A DNA stretch of 64,000 bases, from assembly GCF_002979775.1 (NCBI RefSeq), contig NZ_PCPR01000008.1:1-64000 (forward strand), written 5' to 3'. This stretch comes from Arthrobacter sp. MYb23 (GTDB taxonomy: Bacteria; Actinomycetota; Actinomycetes; Actinomycetales; Micrococcaceae). Positions 43,810 through 52,574 of the stretch are shown one piece after another. The notes under the pieces were generated by a model. It was not told the origin of the DNA. It saw only the letters and a list, made by a program, of their open reading frames with translations, and ran no database searches. Within the stretch, counting starts at the first letter, position 1, and each line of letters opens with the position of its first letter. A program made the position numbers and the translations under genes.

Positions 43810-45570
43810 CTATCGGGCGAGCTCCACCTCCGCCTGTGTGCCGTCGTCCTCATATGCAGCGACGCCGGCGAGGTCCCGACCAGCGATGTACCCGAACGTC
43901 AATGCCGGTCCCAGGTTGATGCCGCCCGCCGGGTAGTGCCCGCCCATGACGTTGGCTTGATCGTTGCCGGCGACATAGAGACCATCTATGGGACCGCCGT
44001 CGTTATTCAGCGCCCGGCCGCGGCCGTCAGTTTCCACCCCGGCGAATGTCCCGAAGCTCCCCGGAACGACCCGCACGGCATAGAACGGCCCCTTTTCGAT
44101 GGGCCCCAGTGACGGGTTGGGCCCATGCGTCACGTCGCCGCCGTAGCGGTTGAACGCGGTTTCGCCGCGGCCAAAATCGGGGTCTACCCCGGCTCGTGCG
44201 TTGGCGTTGAAGCGCGCCACGGTCCGCCGCAACTCCGTGGGGTCGATCCCACATTTCGTCGCCAATTCCTCCAGCGTCCGCCCCTTGATGAGGTAGCCGG
44301 AGCGCAGATACGGGAAGAGCGGCACGGGCAGCGGCTTGGCCATTCCCAAGGGGAACTTGCGGACAAAACGGCTGTCCGCGATCTGCCACGACTCCACGGT
44401 TTCGCCCTCAGGGGTAGCGGCGAGAAGCGCCTCCACATAGTCGTAGTAGCCGTTGGCCTCGTTCACGAACCGCTTCCCATCCGCGCGGACACCGATGCTG
44501 CCAGGCTTCGCACGGTCCATGATGTGCGGGAAAACCCCGGTCCTGCCGTTGCGGAACGGCACCAAAGACACCGGGCACCAGGCGGCGGGCGACTTCACTG
44601 CGGTGGTGAAGCGTGCACCCACGGCCTGCGCCAGGTTGATGCCATCACCTGTGGTTTCCGCCGGGGAGAGCGTCCAGTGCTCCCGGCCGGTGGGCGTCTT
44701 GGGGAACAGCTCCTTGCGCCGCTGCACATCGTTGGGGAAGCCGCCGGTTGCCAGCACGACGCCGCGTCCCGCGTTGATCTGCAACTCACCTTCCGGCGAA
44801 CGCACGACGGCGCCGCTCACCTTGCCGTTTTCATCGCTGAGCAGCGCTGTGGCCGGCGTCGAGACACGGATGTCCACACCAAGATCATCAGCGGATTTCA
44901 TGAGCCTTCCGGTCAGCGCCGTGCCATTGACCAGTTGCATGTTCCGACGATGCGTCAGCAGGTCCAGGAGGTGGAATCCGAAGCGCCAACCCGCGTGAAA
45001 CAGGCCCTTGGGGTTGCCCCGGGATGCCGACAGGAACTTACCAAGGTCCGGACCTGCCATGATTCCCATGCCCAGGAACGAGGTTTCGTAGAGCTGATGA
45101 CGCATCTTGGCTCTCAGGCCGGGTTTGATGGTGCGGGCGTTCAGCGGCTTGGGGCCCACGGAGCGGTTGCCGGTGCCTGCTCCGGGGAGCGTCCCATAAA
45201 TATCGTTGATCTTGCTGCCGGGAACGAACTGGAGGGAAGTCTTGTGGTGGAAGAAGCCCACCATATGCGGTGCCGCTTCGAGGAAGGCGTCCACCTTGTC
45301 GGCCTGGTAGTCGTCACCGAGAACCTCCCGGAGGTATGTCCGGAAGGTCTCCTCTTCCTCGTTGACTCCTTCGGCCTTCGCCAACGGGTTGCCCGGCGCC
45401 CAGGCCCAGCCTCCGGACCAAGAGGTGGCACCGCCGCAGACCTCTGATTTCTCGACCACGATGACTTTCATCCCGTGGAATGCAGCCGTGACAGCTGCGG
45501 ACATCCCACCGGCGCCTGAGCCGATAACCAGGACGTCGCAGTCCACGGTGCGGAGGGTGTTGCCGTTCAT
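43810..45570 (-). CDS. FAD-dependent dehydrogenase, 3-ketosteroid-delta1-dehydrogenase-like
   Basis: A 586-residue FAD_binding_2 enzyme. The dinucleotide motif DVLVIGSGAGGMSAAV (about 10-25) is followed by VVEKSEVCGGATSWSGGWAWAPGN. The C-terminus has GGPIDGLYVAGNDQANVMGGHYPAGGINLGPALTFGYIAGRDLAG, typical of the ketosteroid-dehydrogenase/fumarate-reductase group. The ATG at 45570 is set by an ATGA overlap with the upstream isomerase and SD GGGAGC; the 33-codon extension to 45669 is not conserved. Last gene of a five-gene redox operon. The substrate is unknown and need not be a steroid. Confidence 0.83.
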   Translation of the reverse strand: MNGNTLRTVDCDVLVIGSGAGGMSAAVTAAFHGMKVIVVEKSEVCGGATSWSGGWAWAPGNPLAKAEGVNEEEETFRTYLREVLGDDYQADKVDAFLEAAPHMVGFFHHKTSLQFVPGSKINDIYGTLPGAGTGNRSVGPKPLNARTIKPGLRAKMRHQLYETSFLGMGIMAGPDLGKFLSASRGNPKGLFHAGWRFGFHLLDLLTHRRNMQLVNGTALTGRLMKSADDLGVDIRVSTPATALLSDENGKVSGAVVRSPEGELQINAGRGVVLATGGFPNDVQRRKELFPKTPTGREHWTLSPAETTGDGINLAQAVGARFTTAVKSPAAWCPVSLVPFRNGRTGVFPHIMDRAKPGSIGVRADGKRFVNEANGYYDYVEALLAATPEGETVESWQIADSRFVRKFPLGMAKPLPVPLFPYLRSGYLIKGRTLEELATKCGIDPTELRRTVARFNANARAGVDPDFGRGETAFNRYGGDVTHGPNPSLGPIEKGPFYAVRVVPGSFGTFAGVETDGRGRALNNDGGPIDGLYVAGNDQANVMGGHYPAGGINLGPALTFGYIAGRDLAGVAAYEDDGTQAEVELAR

Positions 45571-46442
45571 TTGATGCTCCCGGTCAATGCTGCGGTGTTG
45601 AGTGGTGCGGTGTTGAATGCTGGGGTGTTGAGGACGGAATCTGCGGCCGCTTTGAGGTGTTTGGCCCATGCGAGTTCGCCGATTTCGGCCACCTTGGAGT
45701 CGGATGGCGTTTCGATGCTGACCCGGGTCTCCGCAGGGAAGGCCTCGAGTATGTCCCGGAGGTCGAATTCACCTTCCCCGGGAACCCCCCGTTCCGATCG
45801 CGACTCGAGAATCAGGGCTTCCCTGCTGGACGGCGGGGCGGCGGGACCGTCGCAGAGTTGGATCAAGGGAACCAGATGCGCGGCCGTTTCGAGTTCGGCC
45901 ATAGTGCCGCCGAAGCGGTTGACGTGGAGGGCATCAACAACAATCCTGCAGCCTGCCCGCTGGGCTAACGTCGCTGCCTCCGGGATGGAACGAACGGTTT
46001 GATAGGCGATGGGTTCCAAGGTGGGCATGATTCCGTAGGCCTTACCGTCCTGGGTCATCTGCGCGAGATGGTCTCCGAAGCGGCCAAGGTCCGGGTCTGC
46101 GCAAGCCACGGTCAGGCTTGATGCCCCGAGGGCGTTGCCCGCTTCCATCATCTGCAGCCAGGCTTCACGCTGATCCTGTCCGTTCTGCAGGCCAGTGCCG
46201 TCCAACAGGAGGAACTCGATGTCTTCAACCGTGATCCCTGTATCCGCCATCCGTTTCAGAGTCTCCTTCAGCATTGAAGAGCCGGGCTGGAGGTCATATG
46301 GCCGCTCTGTGGTGGTGACAGGCCGGACTCTGGCTCCTATGAAGTCGAAGCCCGCCTGTGCCGCGATGCTCACCAGATCCGGCGGTGCGGTTCCGACGAG
46401 GGAGAGCTGGGCAATTCCCAGCCGGCGCGTTGGTGTGGTCAC
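45567..46442 (-). CDS. Sugar phosphate isomerase/epimerase-like TIM barrel
   Basis: A 291-residue AP-endonuclease-2-type barrel. Metal-binding strands are seen: TLEPIAYQTV (Glu), RIVVDALHVNRFGG (Asp/His), LIQLCDGPA (Asp), VSIETPSDS (Glu). Relatives include 3-dehydroshikimate dehydratases, xylose-isomerase-like epimerases and C-glycoside or inositol enzymes. It starts GTG in a GTGA overlap with the upstream flavoenzyme and ends in an ATGA overlap with the FAD dehydrogenase. The C-terminal 15 residues are three 5-residue repeats (NTPAF NTAPL NTAAL) encoded by exact 15-bp units starting at 45595, 45610 and 45625. Confidence 0.8.
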   Translation of the reverse strand: MTTPTRRLGIAQLSLVGTAPPDLVSIAAQAGFDFIGARVRPVTTTERPYDLQPGSSMLKETLKRMADTGITVEDIEFLLLDGTGLQNGQDQREAWLQMMEAGNALGASSLTVACADPDLGRFGDHLAQMTQDGKAYGIMPTLEPIAYQTVRSIPEAATLAQRAGCRIVVDALHVNRFGGTMAELETAAHLVPLIQLCDGPAAPPSSREALILESRSERGVPGEGEFDLRDILEAFPAETRVSIETPSDSKVAEIGELAWAKHLKAAADSVLNTPAFNTAPLNTAALTGSIK

Positions 46443-48727
46443 TTTCGGGCTCCGTTCAGGGTGAAGTCATGCTGAGTGTCGGCGAGGTCGCCGGATTGCT
46501 GCGAATTCGCCGGAGCTCTCCGGCGATCCGGCACCGTTCCAGCGATCTCGGCGGAGGGGGTGGGTGTGGAGGGGGTGCTAGCGGTGTCGGTGCGAGCCAG
46601 CGCCGCGGCAATACGCTGGGCTGCGTCGTAGCCGCTCTTGACCGCGTTGGACACGATGGCCGGTGTCTTGTCCACGACCGTTCCCGCAAAAACGATGGGG
46701 AGGGAAGCGGCCAAGCTGAGCTCGGTTTCCCGTTGCTCAAGTGTCAGTGGCTGCTCCTGTGACAGTGGCTGCTCCAGTGCCAAAGACCCGTCCAACGTCG
46801 AAGACCCGCCCAGCGGCTGCGCCGGTGTCAACGACCCGTCCAGCGGCAGCACCGAACGCGAGATCAAGAGCTCGCCGGGCGCGTCAATCCACTCGTCGGC
46901 CCCACCGGAACGCCTGATCCGTACCCTGTTACCGCCAAACTTCCTGTTGCCGCCAAGCTCCCCACTACTGTCAAACTCCTCGAGGGTGCTGGACAGGAAG
47001 ATCCGTACCTTCGGATTGGCTTCAAGCCGGGGTACTGCGAGGATCTTGGCACGGCGGCCGGACTCCGGAGCCAGGGCTTCCTGTGGCCCGACGATGAGCA
47101 CAGCAGTACCAAGTGCAGCAAGGGTGTCGGCCACGCTCATGGCAACGGAATCCGCACCCCAAATTGTCACAGCCTCCAGCGCGCTGCCCACAGGACCGGC
47201 AGGGCCGCCGTCGAGCACGTCCGGGTGAGCAGCGAGCCAATCCCGGATGTCAGAAACGAGTGGAGAGTCGCCGCCCACGAACCCGGGAGCCGGGCGCAGC
47301 CCGCCCGTAGCAACCACCACTGCGTTTGCGCCGAAATCGCGGGCCAGCGAGCCGGCGTCGGACGTGTCTACGTGGACTCCCAGACGAACCTCAACACCCA
47401 GGCGCTCGTTTTCCGCGCTGGACCAATCGGCAAAGCGGTGGAAGTCCGGCGTCGATTTCATGCGCTCAGCGAGCGCGAACTGCCCGCCGGGCCGCGCGCC
47501 GTCGTCCACCAGCGTCACGCTGGCGCCGGCTTCGGCGAGTTCACGCGCGGCGGTGAGGCCGGCAGGTCCGGCACCCACCACCAGCACCCGGCACTCCGGT
47601 CGAACGGCTGGTGTTGGAACCGGGACCCGTGAACGCCCCACCGCCGGATTGACCGTGCAAGTGACCTGACCGAGGCCAAGGTTATCGATGCACACGTTGC
47701 ACGCGATGCAGGGCCGGTAGCGGTCGCCGCGCAGCACCCCGCCCACGAACGCGGGATCGGCATGGATGGCGCGGGCAAGGCTGACGAAGTCGCAGGTGCC
47801 TTGGGATAGGACTTCCTCGATGATTTCCGGGCTGTTGAGCCGTCCGGCCATGCCCAGCGGGAGTCCGAACTGACGGTAGGCCTTGGCGTAGTCGGCCAGG
47901 ATCCCGGGCTTCCACTCCCCTGACTGGACGATCCATTCGCCGGCGTCGTAGCTGCCCGCGGAAAGGTCCAGGAAGTCGAGCTTCTCCATATGGGCCTTGG
48001 CGATGATGCCCACTTGCTGCTCAGCGCTGATGCCGTCGGCCGGACCTTCCACTACCGAGACACGCATGCCCACGATCGTGTCCGGAGCGGCCTGCCGAAC
48101 GGCGTCGATGACCAGGTTCATGAAGAACTCCGGTGCCGCGAACTCGTCCGTGCGGTGGTTCGAAATGGGCGACATGAACTGGTGGATCAGGTAGCCGTGT
48201 GCACCGTGCAGATTGATCACGTCGAAGCCTGCGGCCACTGCGCGCCGCGCCGCGGCAGCATAAGCCTCCACCAGTTCATAGCACTCAGCGGCGGTAAGTT
48301 CCCGCGGAACTTCACCACCCGCCGTCGGGCAGGGAACCGGCGACGGCGCGAGGTTCTTGAAGCCCGAAACTGCCGATTGCGCGGTGCGGCCACCGTGATT
48401 AAGTTCGACGGCGGCCAGCGCACCTTCGGCGTGCAGGGCGTCGGTGAGGCGGCGGAGCCCGGGAATCATGTCATCCGTGTGCAGGCCGAGCTGGTGGGTG
48501 CGGCCCTTGCCGTCCGCCCGGACGTAGGTGGCCTCCGTGGTGACCATGCCGAGGCCGGCTTTGGCACGGGTCACGAGGTAGTCGATGTATTGCTCGGTGA
48601 TGAAGCCGTCCGTGGTGCCGTAGTTGCGTTCCATGGGTGCGGAGGCCAAGCGGTTGCGAAGGGTTTTGGGGGTGCGGCCGTTGCGTCCCAGGGTCAGTGG
48701 TGATGCTGCTGATGGTGAAGAAGCCAT
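46439..48727 (-). CDS. Old-yellow-enzyme / 2,4-dienoyl-CoA-reductase-like FMN-[4Fe-4S]-FAD oxidoreductase
   Basis: A 762-residue flavoprotein. Residues 1-340 form the FMN TIM barrel (NRLASAPMERNYGTTDGFITEQYIDYL, HGAHGYLIHQFMSPISNHRTDEF). The iron-sulfur motif CIACNVCIDNLGLGQVTCTVNP lies near 345. An FAD/NAD Rossmann region follows (VLVVGAGPAGLTAARELAEAGASVTLVD). Two oddities: residues about 626-662 are a tandem-repeat insertion (GSLTPAQPL / GSLALEQPL), and the last 30 residues are a translated family 4 repeat, so the C-terminus is strain-specific. The ATG lies two bases after the Gfo/Idh stop with GGTGG upstream. The substrate is an alkene or enone of unknown identity. Confidence 0.85.
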   Translation of the reverse strand: MASSPSAASPLTLGRNGRTPKTLRNRLASAPMERNYGTTDGFITEQYIDYLVTRAKAGLGMVTTEATYVRADGKGRTHQLGLHTDDMIPGLRRLTDALHAEGALAAVELNHGGRTAQSAVSGFKNLAPSPVPCPTAGGEVPRELTAAECYELVEAYAAAARRAVAAGFDVINLHGAHGYLIHQFMSPISNHRTDEFAAPEFFMNLVIDAVRQAAPDTIVGMRVSVVEGPADGISAEQQVGIIAKAHMEKLDFLDLSAGSYDAGEWIVQSGEWKPGILADYAKAYRQFGLPLGMAGRLNSPEIIEEVLSQGTCDFVSLARAIHADPAFVGGVLRGDRYRPCIACNVCIDNLGLGQVTCTVNPAVGRSRVPVPTPAVRPECRVLVVGAGPAGLTAARELAEAGASVTLVDDGARPGGQFALAERMKSTPDFHRFADWSSAENERLGVEVRLGVHVDTSDAGSLARDFGANAVVVATGGLRPAPGFVGGDSPLVSDIRDWLAAHPDVLDGGPAGPVGSALEAVTIWGADSVAMSVADTLAALGTAVLIVGPQEALAPESGRRAKILAVPRLEANPKVRIFLSSTLEEFDSSGELGGNRKFGGNRVRIRRSGGADEWIDAPGELLISRSVLPLDGSLTPAQPLGGSSTLDGSLALEQPLSQEQPLTLEQRETELSLAASLPIVFAGTVVDKTPAIVSNAVKSGYDAAQRIAAALARTDTASTPSTPTPSAEIAGTVPDRRRAPANSQQSGDLADTQHDFTLNGARK
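46480..46557. repeat. Dispersed repeat, family 4, copy C (inside a coding region)
   Basis: CGGCGAGGTCGCCGGATTGC, GCGAATTCGCCGGAGCTCTC and CGTTCCAGCGATCTCGGCGG align with the other two copies. It is read as the C-terminal codons of the FMN/FAD oxidoreductase. Confidence 0.75.
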
Positions 48728-48729
48728 GC

Positions 48730-49890
48730 TTAGCCCGCCACCTTCTCTCGGCTTCGCAACTGCTTGGTCGCTGCGCGGGCTGAGGGAATGGCTGCGTGGG
48801 AGGGCTGTGCCGGCGCGAAGCGGACGGGTTGGCCTGTGCGTGAAGATTCGTAAACGGCGAGAAGTATCCGCAAGGATTTCAGGGCGTCTTTGCCGGTAAT
48901 AGCGGGGTCCGTCCCGTTTTCCAGTGCCTGGACAAAGTCCTGGACCTGTAGTTTATGGAACGGGATCAGCTGGCCGTTGATGACGGACAGATCGACGTTC
49001 GGCTCCACTCCTTCCGGGTGGACAGGCTCGACGACGATTCGCTCGCCCACCGCCCACAGGTCCAGCCGTCCGTCGCTGCCTTCCGGAAACTCCGTGAGGG
49101 AAGCCGAAGCCCCGGTTTCGCCGGTGATGCGGAGCTGGATACCGAGGTTGGGAGACACCGCGGTGGAGGCCTGTAGCGTGGCCATGGCTCCGGAGGTGAA
49201 GGTGATCACCGCCGTCGCGGAATCCTCTACTTCTATGTAGTCGCCATGTCGGTAGGTGTTGACCTGGCCATAGACCTCGGCGACGTCCCCCAAGTACCAC
49301 TGGAGAAGGTCAATCTGGTGGACGGCCTGGGACATCAGGACCCCGCCGCCGTCGCTCTCCCACGTGCCGCGCCACGCATCGCGGTTGTAGTAGTCCGGGG
49401 CACGGTGCAGCATGACTGAACACTGGGCCATGATTGCCTTGCCCAACGTGCCGTCGTCGATGGCGGTGCGGATCTTCTGCGAGGCCGGCCAGAAGCGGCG
49501 CTGGAAGAGTACCCCCAGCTGGACCCCTGTCTTCTCGCAGGCCGCCACCATGCGCTCGGCCGACTCCAGCTGGGTGGCAATCGGCTTTTCGCAAAGAACG
49601 TTCACCCCTGCCGCCGCAGCTTGCAGCACCACTTCCTCGTGGGTGGGATGCGGCGTGCAAACGGAGACGATGTCCAAGCCCAGGGTGAGGAGTTCTTCCA
49701 CGCTTGTTACCGCATTCGGTATGCCCCAGGCTTCCGCTGTGGCCCGTGCCCGCTCCGCATCCACATCACACACGCCAACGATCTGCACGTTGTCCAAGGC
49801 ACGGAACGCTTCAAGGTGGTTTCGGGAAATGGCACCGCAACCCGCGATTCCAACGCGGAAGGTACGGGGTGCGGTTGCTGACGAAGTCAT
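48730..49890 (-). CDS. Gfo/Idh/MocA family oxidoreductase (redox operon)
   Basis: A 386-residue NAD(P)-dependent oxidoreductase. RVGIAGCGAISRNHLEAF is the Rossmann loop, LCEKPIATQLESAERM the EKP motif, and DGGGVLMSQAVHQIDLLQWYLGD carries the catalytic region. The C-terminal domain ends in a basic tail. It is followed after two bases by the FMN/FAD oxidoreductase gene, and the MHS transporter is upstream in the same direction, so it is part of the uptake-oxidation operon. The substrate is probably a polyol or sugar-like ring; not determined. The SD is weak. Confidence 0.85.
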   Translation of the reverse strand: MTSSATAPRTFRVGIAGCGAISRNHLEAFRALDNVQIVGVCDVDAERARATAEAWGIPNAVTSVEELLTLGLDIVSVCTPHPTHEEVVLQAAAAGVNVLCEKPIATQLESAERMVAACEKTGVQLGVLFQRRFWPASQKIRTAIDDGTLGKAIMAQCSVMLHRAPDYYNRDAWRGTWESDGGGVLMSQAVHQIDLLQWYLGDVAEVYGQVNTYRHGDYIEVEDSATAVITFTSGAMATLQASTAVSPNLGIQLRITGETGASASLTEFPEGSDGRLDLWAVGERIVVEPVHPEGVEPNVDLSVINGQLIPFHKLQVQDFVQALENGTDPAITGKDALKSLRILLAVYESSRTGQPVRFAPAQPSHAAIPSARAATKQLRSREKVAG

Positions 49891-50018
49891 GGGTATCCAA
49901 CTTTCAGGGCATGAGTCGTAGGGGTGAGTTCGGATATAGCGGGCGCCGGAGTCAGTGGCGCGGTGGGATCACTAGAGGCGAAGCGGGGTGCGGAGCGGTT
50001 GCGAGGCGAAACGGGGGT

Positions 50019-50046
50019 GCCGGGCGGCTGGGTCCCGCCGCCCGGC
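50019..50046. terminator. GC-rich hairpin after the MHS transporter
   Basis: GCCGGGCGGC (50019-50028) and GCCGCCCGGC (50037-50046) form a perfect 10-bp stem 8 bases past the transporter stop on the minus strand. No T-run, so it could attenuate rather than end transcription into the Gfo/Idh gene. Confidence 0.55.
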
Positions 50047-50054
50047 GTCGTGCT

Positions 50055-51416
50055 TTATCCGTCTACCAGCGCGCCGCGCGGTTTGCCGAGGTCCTCGAGC
50101 GGGACGTTGTAGGTCTCGCGGGCCGTCATGATGGCGATGGCCGAGGCTGCCAGGCAAAGGATGGTGAAGCCTGCTACAGGCCACCAACCGTTGGGTCCGG
50201 GTTGTGCCAAGAGCGTTGCGATGGCGGGTGCGAACCCGGCCAGGATCAGGCCGATCTGGCTGCCGATCGCCATGCCGGAGTAGCGGACGGCTGCCGGGAA
50301 CATCTCCGGGAAGAAGACGGTCCACACGCCGTTCCAGCAGGAGTAGAAGACTGTCATGTTCAGGAAGCCGAACAGGAAGATCATGGGGATGTTTTGCTCG
50401 CTGATGGCCCAGAAGTAGCCGATGGTGGTCAGTGCGCAGCCGAGGGCTCCCACCAGCAGGACCTTCTTGCGGCCAATGCGGTCCGAGATCATGGCGGAGA
50501 TGGGAATGGTCACCATGGAGAGGCCGATGGTTACGGCGTTCACGGTGAGCATGAGCGTGCGGTCGATGCCCACGGCCGGTCCGGTGGCGTAGGCCAGGGC
50601 GTACACGGTGAAGGTGGTCTGCATGACGGAGAAGAGCATCACCACGCCAACGCGCAGGACGTCACGCCACTGCGTTTTGAAAACTGCGACGGCGGGGATC
50701 GACTTGGGCTTGTTGTGCTCCACAATTTCTTCGAACACAGGAGGCTCATCAAGCCGGGTCCGGATCCAATACGCGACAGCGAGGACCACTACCGAAAGCC
50801 AGAACGGAACACGCCAACCCCAGCTGAGGAGTTGCTCTTCGGGCAGTGCGGCCAGCGGAATGAAGACGATGGTGGAGAGCACCATTCCGGAGGCGTATCC
50901 GGTCATCACGAAGCTGGTGAAGAAAGCGCGGCGGCCTTCCGGTGAGTGCTCCATGGTGAGTGTTGACGCACCTGCGGCTTCGGCGCCGGCGGAGAAGCCT
51001 TGGGCTAAACGGCCTACCAGTAACAACGCCGTTGCCCAGTAGCCGATCTGCCCGTAGGTGGGCAGGAATCCTATGCCGATGGACGCGATACCCATGATCA
51101 CCAACGTGATCATCAGCGCTTGCTTTCGGCCGATCTTATCCCCGTAGTGGCTCATCACCAGGCCACCCAGCGGCCTGGCCAGATATCCGACGCCGAACGT
51201 GGCCATCGCTCCAAGGAGTGCCACCACGGGGTCTCCGCCCGGGAAGAAGATCTTGGGGAAGATCAGGGCGGCGGCGGTGCCGTAGATGAAGAAGTCGTAG
51301 TACTCCAGAGTGGATCCAAGGAAGGAGGCGAGGGCCGCCTTCTTGGGCATTTTGACGTGCTCAACCGGCGCTGCCGGGTTGACGTCCGAGGGCGAGTGCT
51401 GCTGCACGTTTCCCAT
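50055..51416 (-). CDS. MFS transporter of the metabolite:H+ symporter (MHS) family
   Basis: A 453-residue twelve-helix permease. MHS marks: LASFLGSTLEYYDFFIYGTAAALIFPKIFF in TM1, GYLARPLGGLVMSHYGDKIGRKQALM (TM2-3 loop), RLAQGFSAGAEAAGASTLTMEH, and a second DRIGRKK loop. The group includes ShiA (shikimate), KgtP, ProP and citrate carriers, so an organic acid is likely. SD GAGGAG precedes the ATG. First gene of the minus-strand redox operon; the IclR gene is just upstream in the same direction. Confidence 0.88.
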   Translation of the reverse strand: MGNVQQHSPSDVNPAAPVEHVKMPKKAALASFLGSTLEYYDFFIYGTAAALIFPKIFFPGGDPVVALLGAMATFGVGYLARPLGGLVMSHYGDKIGRKQALMITLVIMGIASIGIGFLPTYGQIGYWATALLLVGRLAQGFSAGAEAAGASTLTMEHSPEGRRAFFTSFVMTGYASGMVLSTIVFIPLAALPEEQLLSWGWRVPFWLSVVVLAVAYWIRTRLDEPPVFEEIVEHNKPKSIPAVAVFKTQWRDVLRVGVVMLFSVMQTTFTVYALAYATGPAVGIDRTLMLTVNAVTIGLSMVTIPISAMISDRIGRKKVLLVGALGCALTTIGYFWAISEQNIPMIFLFGFLNMTVFYSCWNGVWTVFFPEMFPAAVRYSGMAIGSQIGLILAGFAPAIATLLAQPGPNGWWPVAGFTILCLAASAIAIMTARETYNVPLEDLGKPRGALVDG

Positions 51417-51627
51417 ACTGTCTCCTCATTGAGTGCGCGGGAAGTGGCACCGCCATGGTGCCTTGCCCGGCAAAGAATTAGATGAGTCACGCATCGCCGG
51501 CTGCCGCTTTGTTGGGCAGTCCATCCTGTGGCCGTTGATAACGAATTCAGGATGTATGGTCCGGGTCACTGGCGATAGTTCCTCTGGGATCGACTGTAGG
51601 ACCCAGGTCACAAGCCGAGGGGAAACT

Positions 51628-51642
51628 TCCCGTTGAACGGGA
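51628..51642. promoter_or_regulatory. 15-bp palindrome between the IclR gene end and the MHS operon
   Basis: TCCCGTTGAACGGGA has perfect 7-bp arms around one base. It lies 212 bases upstream of the MHS transporter start and 26 bases past the IclR stop. It may be an operator for the neighbouring regulator or part of the IclR-gene terminator. Confidence 0.35.
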
Positions 51643-51667
51643 CAGTCGCTTGGTTGACCGAGACTGG

Positions 51668-52471
51668 CTAGTCAGCGGCGTGGGACAGCCACGGGCGGGA
51701 CCCATACGGCCGGCGCTCAGCACCCATGGTTCTGGACAAACCGCGACCCGCCGCCACCAGCACCGGCAAGATCAGCCCGGCGTCTTCATCCACGGAAGGC
51801 ACGACGACGGAAATGGCACCAATGACTGCCTGCCCCTGGCCAAACACCGGCACGGAATAGGCCGTGTTCTCCGCAACGAGGACGCCGACCAACCGGGCGT
51901 AGCCGCGCTCCCGGATCAGTGCGAGGTTGGCCCTGACTCTTGCAGGATCTGTCTCCGTAGCCGGAGTGGTTTTCTCCAGCTTCCCGGCCAGGAAACGATC
52001 CTGCACCCAGCCCGGCATGTGCGCCATCATGGCCATTCCGGAGGATGTGGTGTGGATGTCCAGACGGCCAGCCACCTCGGCCAGGTTCATGACGGTTCCG
52101 TGCCGGTCCAACCGTTCGAGGTAGAGCACACTGTTGTTCTCGACGTCAGGGATGGACAATGCCACGTGCTCCCGGACGGCAGCATGCACGCCTTCCAAAA
52201 ACGGCAGTCCTCTGCGTCGGAACTCCTCCAAGGGGTTGCTGCGGGATGCCAATTCCCACATTTTCATACCTACGCCGAACTCTCCCGAAGCATTACGCTC
52301 CAAAAGTCCGCTGGAGGCAAGGTCCATGGCGAGCCGATGCACGGTACTGCTGGACATCCCGGTAATCCGGACCAATTCTTTCAAGGGAAGCCACGGCTGG
52401 CCTTTGGAGAACGCATCCATGATCTTGACGACGCGCTCAATGACGGACTCCCCCGACGCTGAGTTAGCCAT
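51668..52471 (-). CDS. IclR family transcriptional regulator (redox cluster)
   Basis: A 267-residue IclR protein. The helix-turn-helix spans about 10-65 (VIERVVKIMDAFSKGQPWLPLKELVRITGMSSSTVHRLAMDLASSGLLERN). The effector domain has TSSGMAMMAHMPGWVQDRFL and RERGYARLVGVLVAENTAYSVPVFGQGQAVIGAISVVVPS. The ATG at 52471 follows GGGAGGC; the frame is open 34 codons further but reads through Gly/Pro repeats. It is divergent from the LysR gene with 103 bases between them, where CCCCGGCCATCCCGG is directly repeated. It probably controls the MHS operon downstream of it. Confidence 0.87.
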   Translation of the reverse strand: MANSASGESVIERVVKIMDAFSKGQPWLPLKELVRITGMSSSTVHRLAMDLASSGLLERNASGEFGVGMKMWELASRSNPLEEFRRRGLPFLEGVHAAVREHVALSIPDVENNSVLYLERLDRHGTVMNLAEVAGRLDIHTTSSGMAMMAHMPGWVQDRFLAGKLEKTTPATETDPARVRANLALIRERGYARLVGVLVAENTAYSVPVFGQGQAVIGAISVVVPSVDEDAGLILPVLVAAGRGLSRTMGAERRPYGSRPWLSHAAD

Positions 52472-52574
52472 GATGCCTCCCGTTTTACTCCCCGGCCATC
52501 CCGGCCTCCCCGGCCATCCCGGACGTGAAACCCAATATAGCCTTGCACTTGACCGTGAAAATGTGGGAGGCAAT

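Noticed and set aside
45571..45669. 33-codon extension of the FAD dehydrogenase
   Set aside because: It reads Gln/His/Arg-rich sequence from the 15-bp repeats of the overlapping isomerase gene, and the ATGA overlap gives a better start.
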